From: Haliclona indistincta
Taxonomy: Eukaryota; Porifera; Demospongiae; Haplosclerida; Chalinidae
Direction of reading: 5' to 3'
Length of the DNA stretch: 64,000 bases
Assembly (NCBI GenBank): GCA_964017065.1
Contig: OZ024789.1
Location: forward strand, 10,997,439 to 11,061,438
The notes under the pieces are model-generated. The model was not told where the DNA came from and made no database searches. It saw only the letters and a program-made list of their open reading frames with translations. Made by a program: the position numbers and the translations under genes. Each line of letters opens with the position of its first letter. Within the stretch, counting starts at the first letter, position 1. Positions 20,901 to 33,600 of this stretch are shown one piece after another.

Positions 20901-23900
20901 ATGGCAGTTGAAGGGTTGGCTTTGGTTTGGTTTTGCTTCGAATTGGTGACTGTTTCCGTAGCCAGCAATGTGTAAGCATTAGTGATTGCTTTTGATAAGT
21001 CTAAAACGTATTATTTTTTCCTTAGATATAGTTACAGTCTTAATCTCGGCCGCGCTGGATCATGTACCGCCGAGGAGGCTGCTCCTACCGTTGTGTTTAG
21101 CACAAGGTATCGCTTCAACGGTAATGGAATTTTCAGCTCCTGGGTTCCTGTGCAGATCATTACAGGTAAACACAAAATTTTAATCACACATGATAGCTGA
21201 ACGTAATTTTCCAATGCAGATCAAGACTGTGACCATCATACAGATATTGTGCTACCTGAAGAAATGGGTCACACTGATCGATCTCAATTCCGGATACAGT
21301 TCGGTTCCGCTGAACCATGTCATTGCGTTAGACTAGTAAGTGACAATTATAGCGATGCGCTTAATAGTTGGATGCTGATTTGGAGCGGGAAGTCACAATT
21401 ATGTGCAAGCAGTAATCAATCAATGAATTTTTATTCAAAAACCTTCAGTCATCATTCTGGATCAGTAATGGTATACCAAGTTCCTCCTGAAAAAAGCTGT
21501 TCATATTCTTCTCATTCATCCGTGGATGCAACATGTGCAAATATCATTCGATCCTTTAATTGCTCCATTTCAAATCCAACCAACCAAGTGACTACACAGT
21601 TCTTCAGCAACAGCATTGTGTCTACTGAAACAGCCTCCACTTCTAGTGATACACTCAAAGCGTCTTTAACTATCATGCCGACAGCAGTCGCTTTCCCTTC
21701 CACTTCCATAGTTGATAAGGTACAAACTACTGCTGCAGCAATTGGTTCAACTAGAATTATAGCTATCAGCCCTTCACCTTTCTCAACTGACTACGTCAAC
21801 CCCAGCATTGTAGAGCTATCTACAAATCCACTGACTGCAATCACAGCTGTCACTTCTTCAACAATCAATATTACTCCTTCTTTGACCATGCAAGACTATA
21901 ACAGTATCATTCTACAGCTAGAGTCTGTGAGCCTATTGCACACTGACACTGCTGCTCCAGCTATCTCTTCTACTTCATCATCTACAAAAACCGAACTTTC
22001 CAGCAGACCTACTCCCACACTGTTATTCTGCCCCACAGAAGGCATTTGGAATAAAACATCAGCATGTGATAGTATCAGAGTACCAGCCTTTCAAAGGTGT
22101 TCAAACAACCAAGACGGTGAGAGATCACACCTGCATGTATTTGTACCTTGTTTTTCCATTATGAACAGCAATTCGTAATTGTTTTTGCAATGGGACATGG
22201 GGACCAGATCCATGCCAAATAACTGTTGGAGATGTAGAAAAATTGGTATGTTAACCCTATAATTAATTTTGTAGACAAAGATTTGTAGGCCCTCTAAATT
22301 AGCCGTTTGTCTGTCTGTCTCAGATTTCCGAGGGACAAGCTGAACAAGGTCTTCAACTGTTACTTGAACTACCACCAAACAGCATCAACAATGCTCAGAG
22401 ACTGGAAGCACTAAAGAGAGCATATGTAGTACAATCTAAAATTGGAGTAAACACGTCATTTGCTCAGGTAGAATAAATAATAATCTTTTGGTCACAGACC
22501 AGTACATTTGGTTTTATCACTCAGATATCCATTGATATTATTGAAACAATCCCACCTGAGGTTAGTACTCCATATTTTAAATATTTAATTTTTTGTTATT
22601 TTTTTACATAGAGTGCCCCTGTTGCTAGTTTGCTGAATATTTTAGACATGATAGCTCTTGGTCTAAAACGTAATGTAACCCTTACCACAAAAGATGGATC
22701 AATTGGTGCGGTATTTCTCATACAACATCGCTGTATATAGTTTCATATCTACATACACGTAACTGCAGTGTTGAAAGTACAAGAAGTGCGCATGGCTCCT
22801 GATCATGGTCGGATACAAGGAATACGAGTTGATAACAGCTTTATAAATCTACCTGGAGAAATTTTCGAAACTTTGCTGGAAGAATCAGGTATTATTTTTT
22901 GATGATTCAAATAAGTAATGGCAGCTGTATCTCACATCTAGTATTTGTTGCATCTTTCTACTTCGATAACATTTCTCGTATACTCCCGGGAAGAGAGTGA
23001 GCCAAAACATTCATGTTACCATTATTTTCAAATTGATCATGCTTTCCTTCAATTCCAGTCCAATCTCTCCAGTTATCTCATCCATTCTCAGCTGCACTGA
23101 TTGTCGTACCAGCAACCTAACAGAGAATGTGACCATACTCTTTGACTTGCCTAAAATGGACGATTATGATCAAATGGAATGTGTGTTTGCTGACTTGAGG
23201 TACATGCACTTATGTATTCTGTTGACAGCATAATATAATACCTTAAAATTAAGTATCATGATGATTTGTATTAGAATCCTTTTAAATCTTTACTTGTTTA
23301 TAGGCGTGGAGTCAACTCCAATGATTTCTGGAATACCAGTGGATGCATGACAGTGAAATATGAGAATGGCTCAGTAATGTGTTCATGTAACCATCTCACA
23401 CACTTTGCCATTCTTCTAAGTCCTGGTACAGAGGTATAAAATAATAATTGTTACTCGAAGAATATAAATGATTGTCATTTAATAGATTCCTACAGTACAT
23501 CAGAATCTTTTGACAGTGATAGGACAAGTGTTTGTGTCTATCTCACTGGTGTTCCTGTTGGCTACTATTCTGATATTTGTGCTACAAAAGTAATAACTAA
23601 TAATGTACTATTCACTAAAACACTCATTTATAATGTGCAGATCTCTGTGGAACATGCGTAACTACATTCACTGTATGTTGTGTGCCAACTTGATTGCTGC
23701 CCAGCTCGTGTTTGTAGTGGGTGTGGAGAGAACTGAGAATGAGGTAAAGAGTGTCATCTTGTCCTCTCACTGATCATCCACTCTCCTGCACACAGGCTGT
23801 CTGTTCAGCCATTGCTGTGGTGCTCCACTACCTGTTCCTGGTGGTGTTCATGTGGATGCTAATGGAGGGTGTGGTCTTGTATGTAGCACTAGTCAAAGTG

Positions 23901-25092
23901 TTCATCAAACACCACAAGCGCTACATAGCTGCTTTCACTGTAGCTAGTTATGGTCAGCTCAATAATTGCATGGTGTTTCTTTAATTTTATTTTCATGAAC
24001 TAATAGGTATTCCATTAGTATACATGGCTCTTGTTGTTCCTCTTGGCTTCCTGGTCAACACTGATGATATTGGTAATCATTATGTACAGTATAATGCTAC
24101 TAGTGAGCAGCCAGTGGCGTAAGTTAATTTTTCATTCCATAATGAGCTCAGTTGACTGTTCGTTCTGTTATATTAGGTGCTGGCTACGTTATGATACAAA
24201 TTTTATTTGGGCATTCATATCTCCAGTGATACTTGTAATTTTGGTCTGTATAATAACTATAATTTTTAATTTTTTAATTTTTCTCTCTTGTTTATGTTCA
24301 GGTCAATGTTGGGTTTCTAATCATGGCTCTTGTCATAATGTACCGGCACTTGAAGAAACAAAAAAAGAAATCTGAAGTAGATTCCGCCAAGTAAGAGAAC
24401 GTGCCCTCAAAGCAGAGTAGCTAGATGGTAGTATATTGAAGAAAAATCTCATGATTATTGTATACATGTTCTCACAGACACTGGATAAAGGTGGTCATTA
24501 CATTGGTAGTTGTGATGGGTATAGCATGGATTGGTAATGTGCTCTTCTTTGATGTCAACCTAATCTTCATTGCCTACATCATGACCATCTTCATTGCTGG
24601 TCAAGGAATCATCATATTCATCTTGTTTGTACCTCTCTCAAAGCAGGTTTGAACATTCATTATGTCATAAAACTGATGACTTGTACAAAATAATAATAAG
24701 ATAATAATTTTGAGTCTATTATGTCAGTTTTCATGCTTGCTATAATAAATTATGCTTGTATACAGGTGAGAGATGCCTATTTAAAATTGTGGAGGACCAA
24801 GAAACAGCAATCACAGTTCCTCAGCAAGATTTTCTCAACGAAATCTTCAGCATTACCAGTATCTGTGAGTAGGCAGTGACAGTAAATATTTTAACATGCT
24901 GGTATTTCAGGCAGTTTCTTCCAACAAACATTCCAAGAACGGGAATATCTATGATAGTGGAATAGCCCTGGGTACATTTGATTCATCAGGTAGACTCTAA
25001 GCCTCAATTTTTTGATTTGCTTGAAACAAACCCTCCATTTTTCAGCATCAGAAAATAGCCAAACTGAAGTTGTTGAAGTAAAATTCTCGTGA
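20901..25092 (+). CDS. Adhesion GPCR gene 3
   Basis: Exons 20901-20971, 21026-21165, 21220-22116, 22169-22245, 22324-22467, 22525-22560, 22612-22705, 22769-22888, 22942-22996, 23059-23199, 23304-23433, 23486-23589, 23641-23743, 23796-23952, 24007-24118, 24177-24243, 24302-24390, 24478-24646, 24766-24864, 24911-24989, 25052-25092: 974 codons plus stop, intact. Leader MAVEGLALVWFCFELVTVSV; family module (FSTRYRFNGNGIFSSWVPVQ, SQFRIQFGSAEPCHCV); Ser/Thr-rich stalk of about 150 aa without tandem repeats; HRM with six Cys (FCPTEGIWNKTSAC...CFCNGTWGPDPC); GAIN; GPS HLT intact; 7TM; tail ending TEVVEVKFS. The intron after the seventh exon uses a gtgcgg donor. Closest to gene 2 in leader and module. 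Confidence 0.87.
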
Positions 25093-25259
25093 AGGCAAAT
25101 CCTACGAAAACACAGTACTCAAATGTGATAACGAAGGAATTTTCTACAAACACTTATGATACTTGTCAGCGTAGTACTAATTTTGGTCTTGCTTTGCTTA
25201 TTAAGTTTGAATTTTTCGCCTAAATTTGAACCAATTCATAGTGAGCGTTATATAGAAAA

Positions 25260-25267
25260 GGCGCCAA
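25260..25267 (+). promoter_or_regulatory. GGCGCCAA upstream motif of gene 4
   Basis: gtgagcgttatatagaaaaggcgccaag lies about 230 bp before the gene 4 ATG and has a counterpart before gene 5. The rest of 25093-25499 is the duplicated inter-receptor spacer with no other feature. Confidence 0.4.
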
Positions 25268-25499
25268 GTTAAAAAATGGTAGACGTATCATGGGCCTGGG
25301 ACGAGGCAAGGTAGACGTACTACTTCAAGTAAATTCCACGTGTATAATCTTCTGAAGAACTCTACTAAAAATAACGACTCATTAGTAGCATATACCGCTA
25401 AATGACACGTAGGAGCTTCGCCTGTTTGATATCAGTGCTTCAAGTTTAGGATCAGCATCGCAAGCCTACTGGACTAGAAGTCACGAAGTCCTGCCTGCC

Positions 25500-28400
25500 A
25501 TGAAGACTAGAACGTTCCTTCTTGGCATTTGCTTTGCAGTGTTGCTGACCGCTGGCATGACTGCACCAGTACGGTGAGTGACTGAGTTTTCATCAGTGCA
25601 TCAAGCAAGTTGAAAATTGATTTTTATACTCCTGGTGTAGGTTTAAGATCAGTCTTAAACACACTAATACGAGTTGCTCAGGATCTTTTCCTACTGACGT
25701 GTTCAGTACAAGATATAGAATGGATGGGAATAATAGCTTCAGTGACTGGACTCCTGTGCTGATAAGAAACAGTGATGGTGAAAATAGCAATTGTGATTTT
25801 AAAATCTATTTTATTTTAAACTCAGTCCAAGGTTGTGATTTCAGGCGAGTTATTTCACTACCAAACGGCAATGGGGATCTATCCCAGTTTAGAATTCAGT
25901 TGACTCCAGCTGATACTTGTTACTGTGTCACAATTGATAGTGCATCCGGCGGGCCTTATGCACAAAGCATACTTGATAAATGGAAAGATATTTGGAAGGG
26001 ACAGCAAGATTTTTGTGCAGATGATCAACCAAGAAATTTTATCTCAGAATATGTCGATTTTCAAACTAAGAATATGATACAAGTATTAAGAAATGGGGAT
26101 CCACCAGAAAGCATGTGCTTAGGCAAAAACTCTTTCCCAAATGCAATTATTAACAATGAAGCGTGCGAGTCCATTCTTCAATCTTTTTGTTCAAACTCGA
26201 ATGCCTCTTCTAGCCCTACTCCATTATTCTGTCCTGCCCTGGGCATTTGGAATCAAACACTAGCTTTTAATACTACCAAAGTACCAGCCCCTTACTATTG
26301 TTTGAACAGCCAAATGACAGGTGGATACGGTAAGGTAATTTTTCCATGTTTGGATTGGTGTTGTTATGTTCAAAACAGCAATTCGCACTTGTCTTTCCAA
26401 TGGAACATGGGGACCTGAACCATGTCAAGCATCTATTGAACAAGTAGAAGAATTGGTATGTGTTAATGACTGTGAAATAACATCATGCTAGGTTTCCCTT
26501 ACGTCAGATTGCAGAAGGAAGTGTAGAGAAAGGTCTTCAACTGCTACTTATGCTTCCACCAAACAGCATCAACAACACTCAGAGACTGGAAGTATTAAAC
26601 AAAGCATTTGACAAGCAATCAACAATTGGAGTTACAGCATCATTTGTGCAGGTAGCTTTTACTAATACATTAATGACTGTGTAGATAAATAGAGTTAGGA
26701 CATCCGACTCTACTTATGGGTCCCAATGGTGTCCGCATTAGAGGGGTTCCACTGCAATTTTTGATGCACTTCGATAATGACAATGAATGTTATCAAATTT
26801 TTTCAACTTTACACAGGCTTCCATCCAAGTCGTTGAAATGATCCCACTTCAGGTACATACTTTTTGTAATACTACGAATTAATCAGCTTTGCTGTTATTT
26901 TTATTAAGAGTGTTCCTGGTGCTAAATTTTTGAATATTCTGGACATGATAGCTCTTTGTCTTGAACAAAATATAACCATCACTTCTTCAACTGGATCTAT
27001 AGGTGTGTATACATGTACAGGTGATATGGCATCACACGTAACATCTTACTGTTACAGTAATGAAAAGTCAGGAAGTTTTCCCAAGTCAAAATACTGTCAT
27101 ACAAGGAATTCAGGTCAAGAGCAGCTACATTAGCCTGCCTGGAGTACTGTTTGAAAACTTGAACGGATCAGGTACGTAGCTACTGTTACAATTGTGAATG
27201 TTGTGGCAATAATCTGTTTCTTGTTTCTTCAGTATTCATTGTTTCACTTCATTTTGACAACATATCTCATTTAATCCCGGGAAGAGAGTAAGATCAACCA
27301 ATGGTCCATTAATGCAACAAATTTTCATTCAATTTCAGTCCAATCTCTCCAGTTATCTCATCCATTCTCAGCTGCACTGATTGTCGTACCAGCAACCTAA
27401 CAGAGAATGTGACCATACTCTTTGACTTGCCTTCAAGAATGAACGAAGACGCAGTTGAATGTGCTTTTGCTAACTTGAGGTATAAAAAAATTATGACCAA
27501 AAACTGGATACGTTATTGTTATTTTATTATTGCTCATGCAGGAGTGGAATTGGTTCAGAAGAGAACTTCTGGAATACCAGTGGATGTGTAACAGTGGAAT
27601 ATGAGAATGGCTCAGTGATGTGTTCATGTAACCATCTCACACACTTTGCCATTCTTCTAAGTCCTGGTGTAGAGGTAAGATTTTATGTATAATAGCAAGA
27701 CCTGCATATACATTGTCATAGATTCCTCCAGCACATCAGAAGGTATTGAGAATTACAGGAATAGTATTTGTGTCTATCTCGCTGGTGTTTTTATTAGCCA
27801 CAATTCTAGCCTTTGCGCTTAAAAAGTTAGAGAATCAGCACATATTTTGTTATTATTTTATAGATAAATTTACAAACAGGTCACTATGGAACATGCGTAA
27901 CTACATTCACTGTATGTTGTGTGCCAACTTGATTGCTGCCCAACTCGTGTTTGTAGTGGGTGTGGAGAGAACTGAGAATAAGGTAAAGAGTGTCCTCCTG
28001 TCCTCTCACTGATCATTCTCTCTCCTTCACATAGGCTGTCTGTTCAGCCATTGCTGTGTTGCTCCACTACCTGTTCCTGGTGGTGTTCATGTGGATGCTA
28101 ATGGAGGGTGTGGTCTTGTATGTAGCACTGATTAAAGTGTTCATCAAACACCACAAGCGCTACATAGCTGCTTTCACTGTATCTAGTTATGGTTAGTTCA
28201 ATCATTGCATGGTATTGCTTTAATTTTATAAACTAGGTATTCCATTAGTATACATGGCTCTTGTTGTTCCTCTCGGCTTCCTGTATAACACTGATGATAT
28301 TGGTAATCATTATGGGCAATACAATACCACCAGTGGACAGTTGCTGGCGTAAGTGAACATTTCAACAATGTTATAATCACTGATTAATAAAAATTCATCA

Positions 28401-29430
28401 CCATGAATTGACTGTTGTGTTTGCACATAGATGCTGGCTACGATATGATACACACTTTATCTGGGCTTTCATATCTCCAGTGATGCTTATCATTCTGGTC
28501 TGTTTGGGTTATTACCATAATGCATTAAACTATCGAATCTTTGTAGATCAATATCGGTTTCTTATTCATGGCACTTGCAACAATGAACATGCATTTGAAG
28601 AAACAGAAAAAAATGTCGAAAGTTGATTCAGTCAAGTAAATACAATAATAATTATTAATAATTATAATAAAAATTATTATGGTGATTCAAATGTTCCTCC
28701 AGACACTGGATAAAGGTGGTCATTACATTGGTGGTATAGCATGGATTGGTAATGTGCTCTTCTTTGATGTCAACCTAATCTTTGTTGCCTACATCATGAC
28801 CATCTTCATTGCTGGTCAAGGAATCGTCATATTCTTCATGTTTGTGCCTCTCTCTAAGCAGGTTATTTGTAGTGACATTGTTTGATTCCGATACTCTGGT
28901 TCTATAGGTCAGAGAGGCCTATACAAAATGGTGGAAACCTGGGAAGCAACGGGAGCCATCCTTGATTTATCCGATAAAAACTGATTCAAAACTCGCACAT
29001 CAAACATCTGTGAGTACTTAGAAGAGGTGTTCCTCACCAATCGGACCAGTGCTTGGTTAACAAGCACATAGATAAGCAAGGAGTGATGAAATTAATAAGA
29101 TTTAAAAGCATGCATATACAGTGGAACCCCTTTTAGAGGACACCCCTCATCCCTCTATAATTGACACTTACTGAATCCCAAATATAACCCACATAATGTA
29201 TAATAAACCCCTGAACAGAGGACACCCTCTCTATAGTTTTGTTGGCCCCAATGGTGTCCACCTTAGAGAAGTTCCACTGTAGTTGAATTTGAGCATTCTG
29301 CTAGATCAACCCTGCGTTATCCTGTAGTATCATATTTTATCACAGGTGAATTCTCAAAAGCACTACAAGAATGCTTGGGTATGTTTATGCTGATAGACAG
29401 GCATGTTTTACATCTGATTCATGAAGTAAA
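25500..29430 (+). pseudogene. Adhesion GPCR gene 4, frameshifted in TM6
   Basis: Near-copy of gene 5. Exons 25500-25573, 25641-25777, 25826-26329, 26379-26455, 26508-26651, 26817-26852, 26909-27002, 27058-27171, 27233-27287, 27339-27479, 27542-27674, 27722-27825, 27880-27982, 28035-28191, 28237-28348, 28431-28497, 28547-28635, 28703-28861, 28908-29009, 29346-29378 and a short end. The frame is open to exon 18, where 10 bp are missing compared with all paralogues (acattggtggtatagc), giving TAG at 28737-28739 at the start of TM6. In the HRM-like domain two of six cysteines are replaced (LAF for LAC, CLSNG for CLCNG). Leader MKTRTFLLGICFAVLL, module, GAIN and GPS (HLT) are otherwise intact; the stalk is only a few residues. 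Likely a recent pseudogene or a truncated receptor. Confidence 0.85.
29119..29279. mobile_element. 161-bp TA-flanked MITE (pogo/Tc1-like ends)
   Basis: Begins cagtggaaccccttttagag and ends ...agaagttccactg, imperfect terminal inverted repeats, with TA on both sides (tata|cag...ctg|tagt). CAGTGGAACC ends with a TA target site are usual for pogo/Tigger-type non-autonomous elements. The same insertion, with its left end eroded, is in the matching intron of gene 5 at about 34206-34335, so it predates the duplication. Confidence 0.7.
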
Positions 29431-29741
29431 CCGTCATAATTATATAGAACACCTAACCTTAAAGGAAATATCAAATGAAGGATTCTGAATTTTCCTCAAA
29501 ATTGCATTGTGTAACCAGTTAATCAATAATAATTATTATTATCATTATGCATGATTTTAGCAGGTAGTAGGGAAGTTCATGATTATTACTATGATATACA
29601 AGTAATAACACTAAGATGTAAAGGAAGAAAGAACAAAAAATACGTGTACAGGAACAAACAATACTGAATAAAGATAAAACATAAAACATTTTTTTAAATT
29701 ATCAAAAAACGCCAACAAAGACACAGACAAAAATGAAAGAG

Positions 29742-30113
29742 TTAGAAATGAAAGTCAAGAGCAAGGGGACCTGGATGACGTCTCCTAAGCAGCTGAAGAG
29801 TAGCATTTCCCCGCCAGAGAGTCACCGAAAGATTTTGAAAAAGTTGTTGAATAGTGATGTGCAGAGAGACACCAAGTCTCTGACCCAGCATGTGACCAAC
29901 TCTTTGAATAATAGAAATTGCATCATCGCTCCAGCCACACAAAGACTCGGCCACCATAGGAAAAAAGTCAATACCTTGACTTCGGCACTCTCCCAGATAA
30001 GCAGCTAGTTTACGGTTCTCCACGACCCGAAAATCATAACCGTTGTTAGATGACCATTGTCTAGAAAAGGAAATGACTAGTATGTAATTGCATATTGCTT
30101 TAAATAATTCCAC
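29742..30113 (-). pseudogene. Retrotransposon reverse-transcriptase C-terminal remnant
   Basis: Minus-strand frame with GIDFFPMVAESLCGWSDDAI ... QLFQNLSVTLWRGNATLQLL. This layout (phi-P-hh-E-x-x-G-G-W-like, then LWRGNA near the end) is familiar from C-terminal ends of animal non-LTR retrotransposon polyproteins. Only the last roughly 100 residues remain, so it is a 5'-truncated copy. It lies between genes 4 and 5, outside the duplicated unit. Recognition is from memory of the family pattern. Confidence 0.5.
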
Positions 30114-30253
30114 TGTACACGGACTCCAGGAACTAGCACGGATCAGTCCGTAATTACATAGACAGTATAGTATGACTCTCAGTCAATAATTGTGACTTTG
30201 ACTTTCAACAGAAATACTTGTACTTTATTTTCTATCATTGGGTTGGAAACAAA

Positions 30254-30607
30254 CCTGAAGTTGTTGAAGTAAAATTCTCATGAAGGCAAATCCTATGAAA
30301 GCACAGTGATTAATGACTGTGATAACGAAGGAACGTTCTACAAACACTTATGATACTTGACAGCGTAGTACTAATTTTGGTCTTATTAATTTTGAATGTT
30401 TCGCCAAACTAGCCAATTCATAAGTGAGCGTTATCTAGAAAAGGCGCCAAGTTAAAAAAGAACGGTAGACGGGCCTGAGGACTAGGCTATGTAGACGTAC
30501 TACTTCAAGTAAATACCGCTAAATGACACGTAGGTGCTTTGCCTGTTCGGGTCTGCATCGCAAGTCTCAGTACTGGACTAGCCTGAAGTCGGGAAGTATT
30601 GCCTGCC
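30254..30607 (+). repeat. Duplicated spacer including last codons of gene 3
   Basis: Starting ctgaagttgttgaagtaaaa, this repeats 25065 onward: the end of the last coding exon of gene 3, its stop, the spacer and the gene 4 promoter with ggcgccaa (here 30443-30450). It marks the left border of the tandem duplication that made genes 4 and 5. Confidence 0.8.
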
Positions 30608-33600
30608 ATGAAGACTAGAACGTTCCTTCTTGGCGTTTTCTTTGCAGAGTTGCTGACTGTTTGTATGACTACACAAGTACGGTGAGTGACCGAGCTTTTA
30701 AATCGCATAGAAAATCGATTTTTATGTTCATCGTGTAGGTTTAAGATCAGTCTTAAACACACTAATACGAGTTGCTCAGGATCTTTTCCTACTGAAGTAT
30801 TCAGTACAAGATATAGAATGGATGAGAATAATAGCTTCAGTGACTGGACTCCTGTGCTGATAAGAAGCAGTGCAGGTGAAAATAGCAATAATTTTGGTTT
30901 AAAAATCTATTTTTATTTTCAAACTCAGTCCAAGGTTGTGATTTCAGGCGAATTATTTCACTACCAAGCAAAAATGGGGAAATATCCCAGTTTAGAATTC
31001 AGTTGACTCCAGCTGATTCTTGTTACTGTGTCACAATTGATAGTGCATCTGGCGGGCCTTATACACAAAGCATACTTGATAAATGGAAATATATTTGGAA
31101 GGGACAGCAAGATTTTTGTGCAGATGATCAACCAAGAAATTTTATCTCAGAACACGTCGTTTTTGAAACTAAGAATATGATACAAGTATTAAGAAATGGG
31201 GATCCACCAGAAAACATGTGCTTAGGACATGACTCTTTCCCTAATGCAATTATGAACAATAAAGCATGCAAGGCCATTCTTGAATCTTTTTGTTCAAACT
31301 CGAATGCCTCTTCCAGTGGTGATGTTAGCCCTACTCCATTATTCTGTCCTGCACTGGGCATTTGGAATCAAACATTAGCTTGTAATACTACCAAAGTGCC
31401 AGCCTCTTACTATTGTCTGAACAGCCAAATGACAGGTGCTTACGGTAAGGTAATTTTACATGTTTGGATTGGTTTGTTATGTTTAAAACAGCAATTCGCA
31501 CTTGTCTTTGCAATGGAACATGGGGACCTGAACCATGTCAAGCATCCATTGAACAAGTAAAGGAATTGGTATGTGCTAATAACTGTGAAAAGACTTCATA
31601 TAAGGTTTCCTTTACGTCAGATTGCAGAAGGAAGTGTAGAGAAAGGTCTTCAACTGCTACTTATGCTTCCACCAAACAGCATCAACAACACTCAGAGACT
31701 GGAAGTATTAAACAAAGCATTTGACAAGCAATCAACAATTGGAGTTACAGCATCATTTGTGCAGGTAGCTTTTACTTATACATTAATGACTCTGCATGTG
31801 GATGAATAGAGTCCCTGAAATTAGGACATCCGACTCTACTTATGGGTCCCAATGGTGTCCGCATTAGAGGGGTTCCATTGCAATTTTTGATGCACTTTGA
31901 CAATGACAATGAATGTTATCAAATTTTTTCAACTTTACACAGGCTTCCATCCAAGTCGTTGAAATGATCCCACTTCAGGTACATACTTTTTGTAATACTA
32001 TGAATTAATCAGCTTTGCTGTTATTTTTATTAAGAGTGTTCCTGGTGCTAAATTTTTGAATATTCTGGACATGATAGCTCTTTGTCTTGAACAAAATATA
32101 ACCATCTCTTCTTCAACTGGATCCATAGGTGTGTGCATGTACAGGTGATATGGCATCACACGTAACGTCTTACTTTTACAGTAATGAAAAGTCAGGAAGT
32201 TTTCCCAAGTCAAAACACTTTCATACAAGGAATTCAAGTCAAAAGCTCCTACATTAGCCTGCCTGGAGTACTGTTTGACAACTTGAACGGATCAGGTAGC
32301 TACTGTTACAGTAGTGAATGTTGTAAGTGACAATAATCTTATTTCTTCAGTATTCGTTGCTTCATTTCATTTTGACAACATATCTCATTTAATCCCGGGA
32401 AGAGAGTAAGATCAACCAATGCTCCATTAATGGTTCAATTTGAAAAAATTTTCATTCAATTCCAGTCCAATCTCTCCAGTTATTTCATCCATTCTCAGCT
32501 GCACTGATTGTCGTACAAGCAACCTAACAGAGAATGTGACCATACTCTTTGACTTGCCTCCAAGAATGAACAAAGACGCAGTTGAATGTGGCTTTGTTAA
32601 CTTGAGGTATATAGGACCAAAACTGGATACATTAATGTTATTCTATTATTGCTCATGCAGGAATGGAATTGGTTCAGAAGAGAACTTCTGGAATACCAGT
32701 GGATGTGTAACAGTGGAATATGAGAATGGCTCAGTAATGTGTTCATGTAACCATCTCACACACTTTGCCATTCTTCTAAGTCCTGGTGTAGAGGTAAGAT
32801 TTTGTATAATAACCGAACCTTAATAATGCATATACATTGTCATAGATTCCTCCAGTACATCAGAAGGTATTGCGAATTACAGGAATAGTATTTGTGTCTA
32901 TCTCGCTGGTGTTCTTATTAGCCACAATTCTAGCCTTTGCACTTAAAAGGTTAGAGAATCAGCACCTATTTTGGTATTATTTTATTGATAAATAATATTT
33001 ACTAACAGATCACTATGGAACATGCGTAACTACATTCACTGTATGTTGTGTGCCAACTTGATTGCTGCCCAGCTCGTGTTTGTAGTGGGTGTGGAGAGAA
33101 CTGAGAATAAGGTAAAGAGTGTTGTCCTGTTCTTTCATTGCATGGTCATTCTCTCTTCTGCATACAGGCTGTCTGTTCAGCCATTGCTGTGTTGCTCCAC
33201 TACCTGTTCCTGGTGGTTTTCATGTGGATGCTAATGGAGGGTGTGGTCTTGTATGTAGCACTGATTAAAGTGTTCATCAAACACCACAAGCGCTACATAG
33301 CTGCTTTCACTGTAGCTAGTTATGGTCAGTTCAATAATTGCATGGTATTGCTTTAATTATATTTCATGAACTAATAGGTATTCCATTAGTATACATGGCT
33401 CTTGTTGTTCCTCTCGGCTTCCTGGTAAACACTGATGATATTGGTAATCATTATGGACAATACAATACCACCAGTGGACAGTTGCTGGCGTAAGTGAACA
33501 TTTCAACAATAATTATTATAATCACTGATTAATTAAAATAATTTTATAACCATGAATTGACTGTTGTGTTTGCACATAGATGCTGGTTACGATATGATAC

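Noticed and set aside
29733..30008. Plus-strand 91-aa frame
   Set aside because: Opposite strand of the reverse-transcriptase remnant, which has the recognisable pattern.
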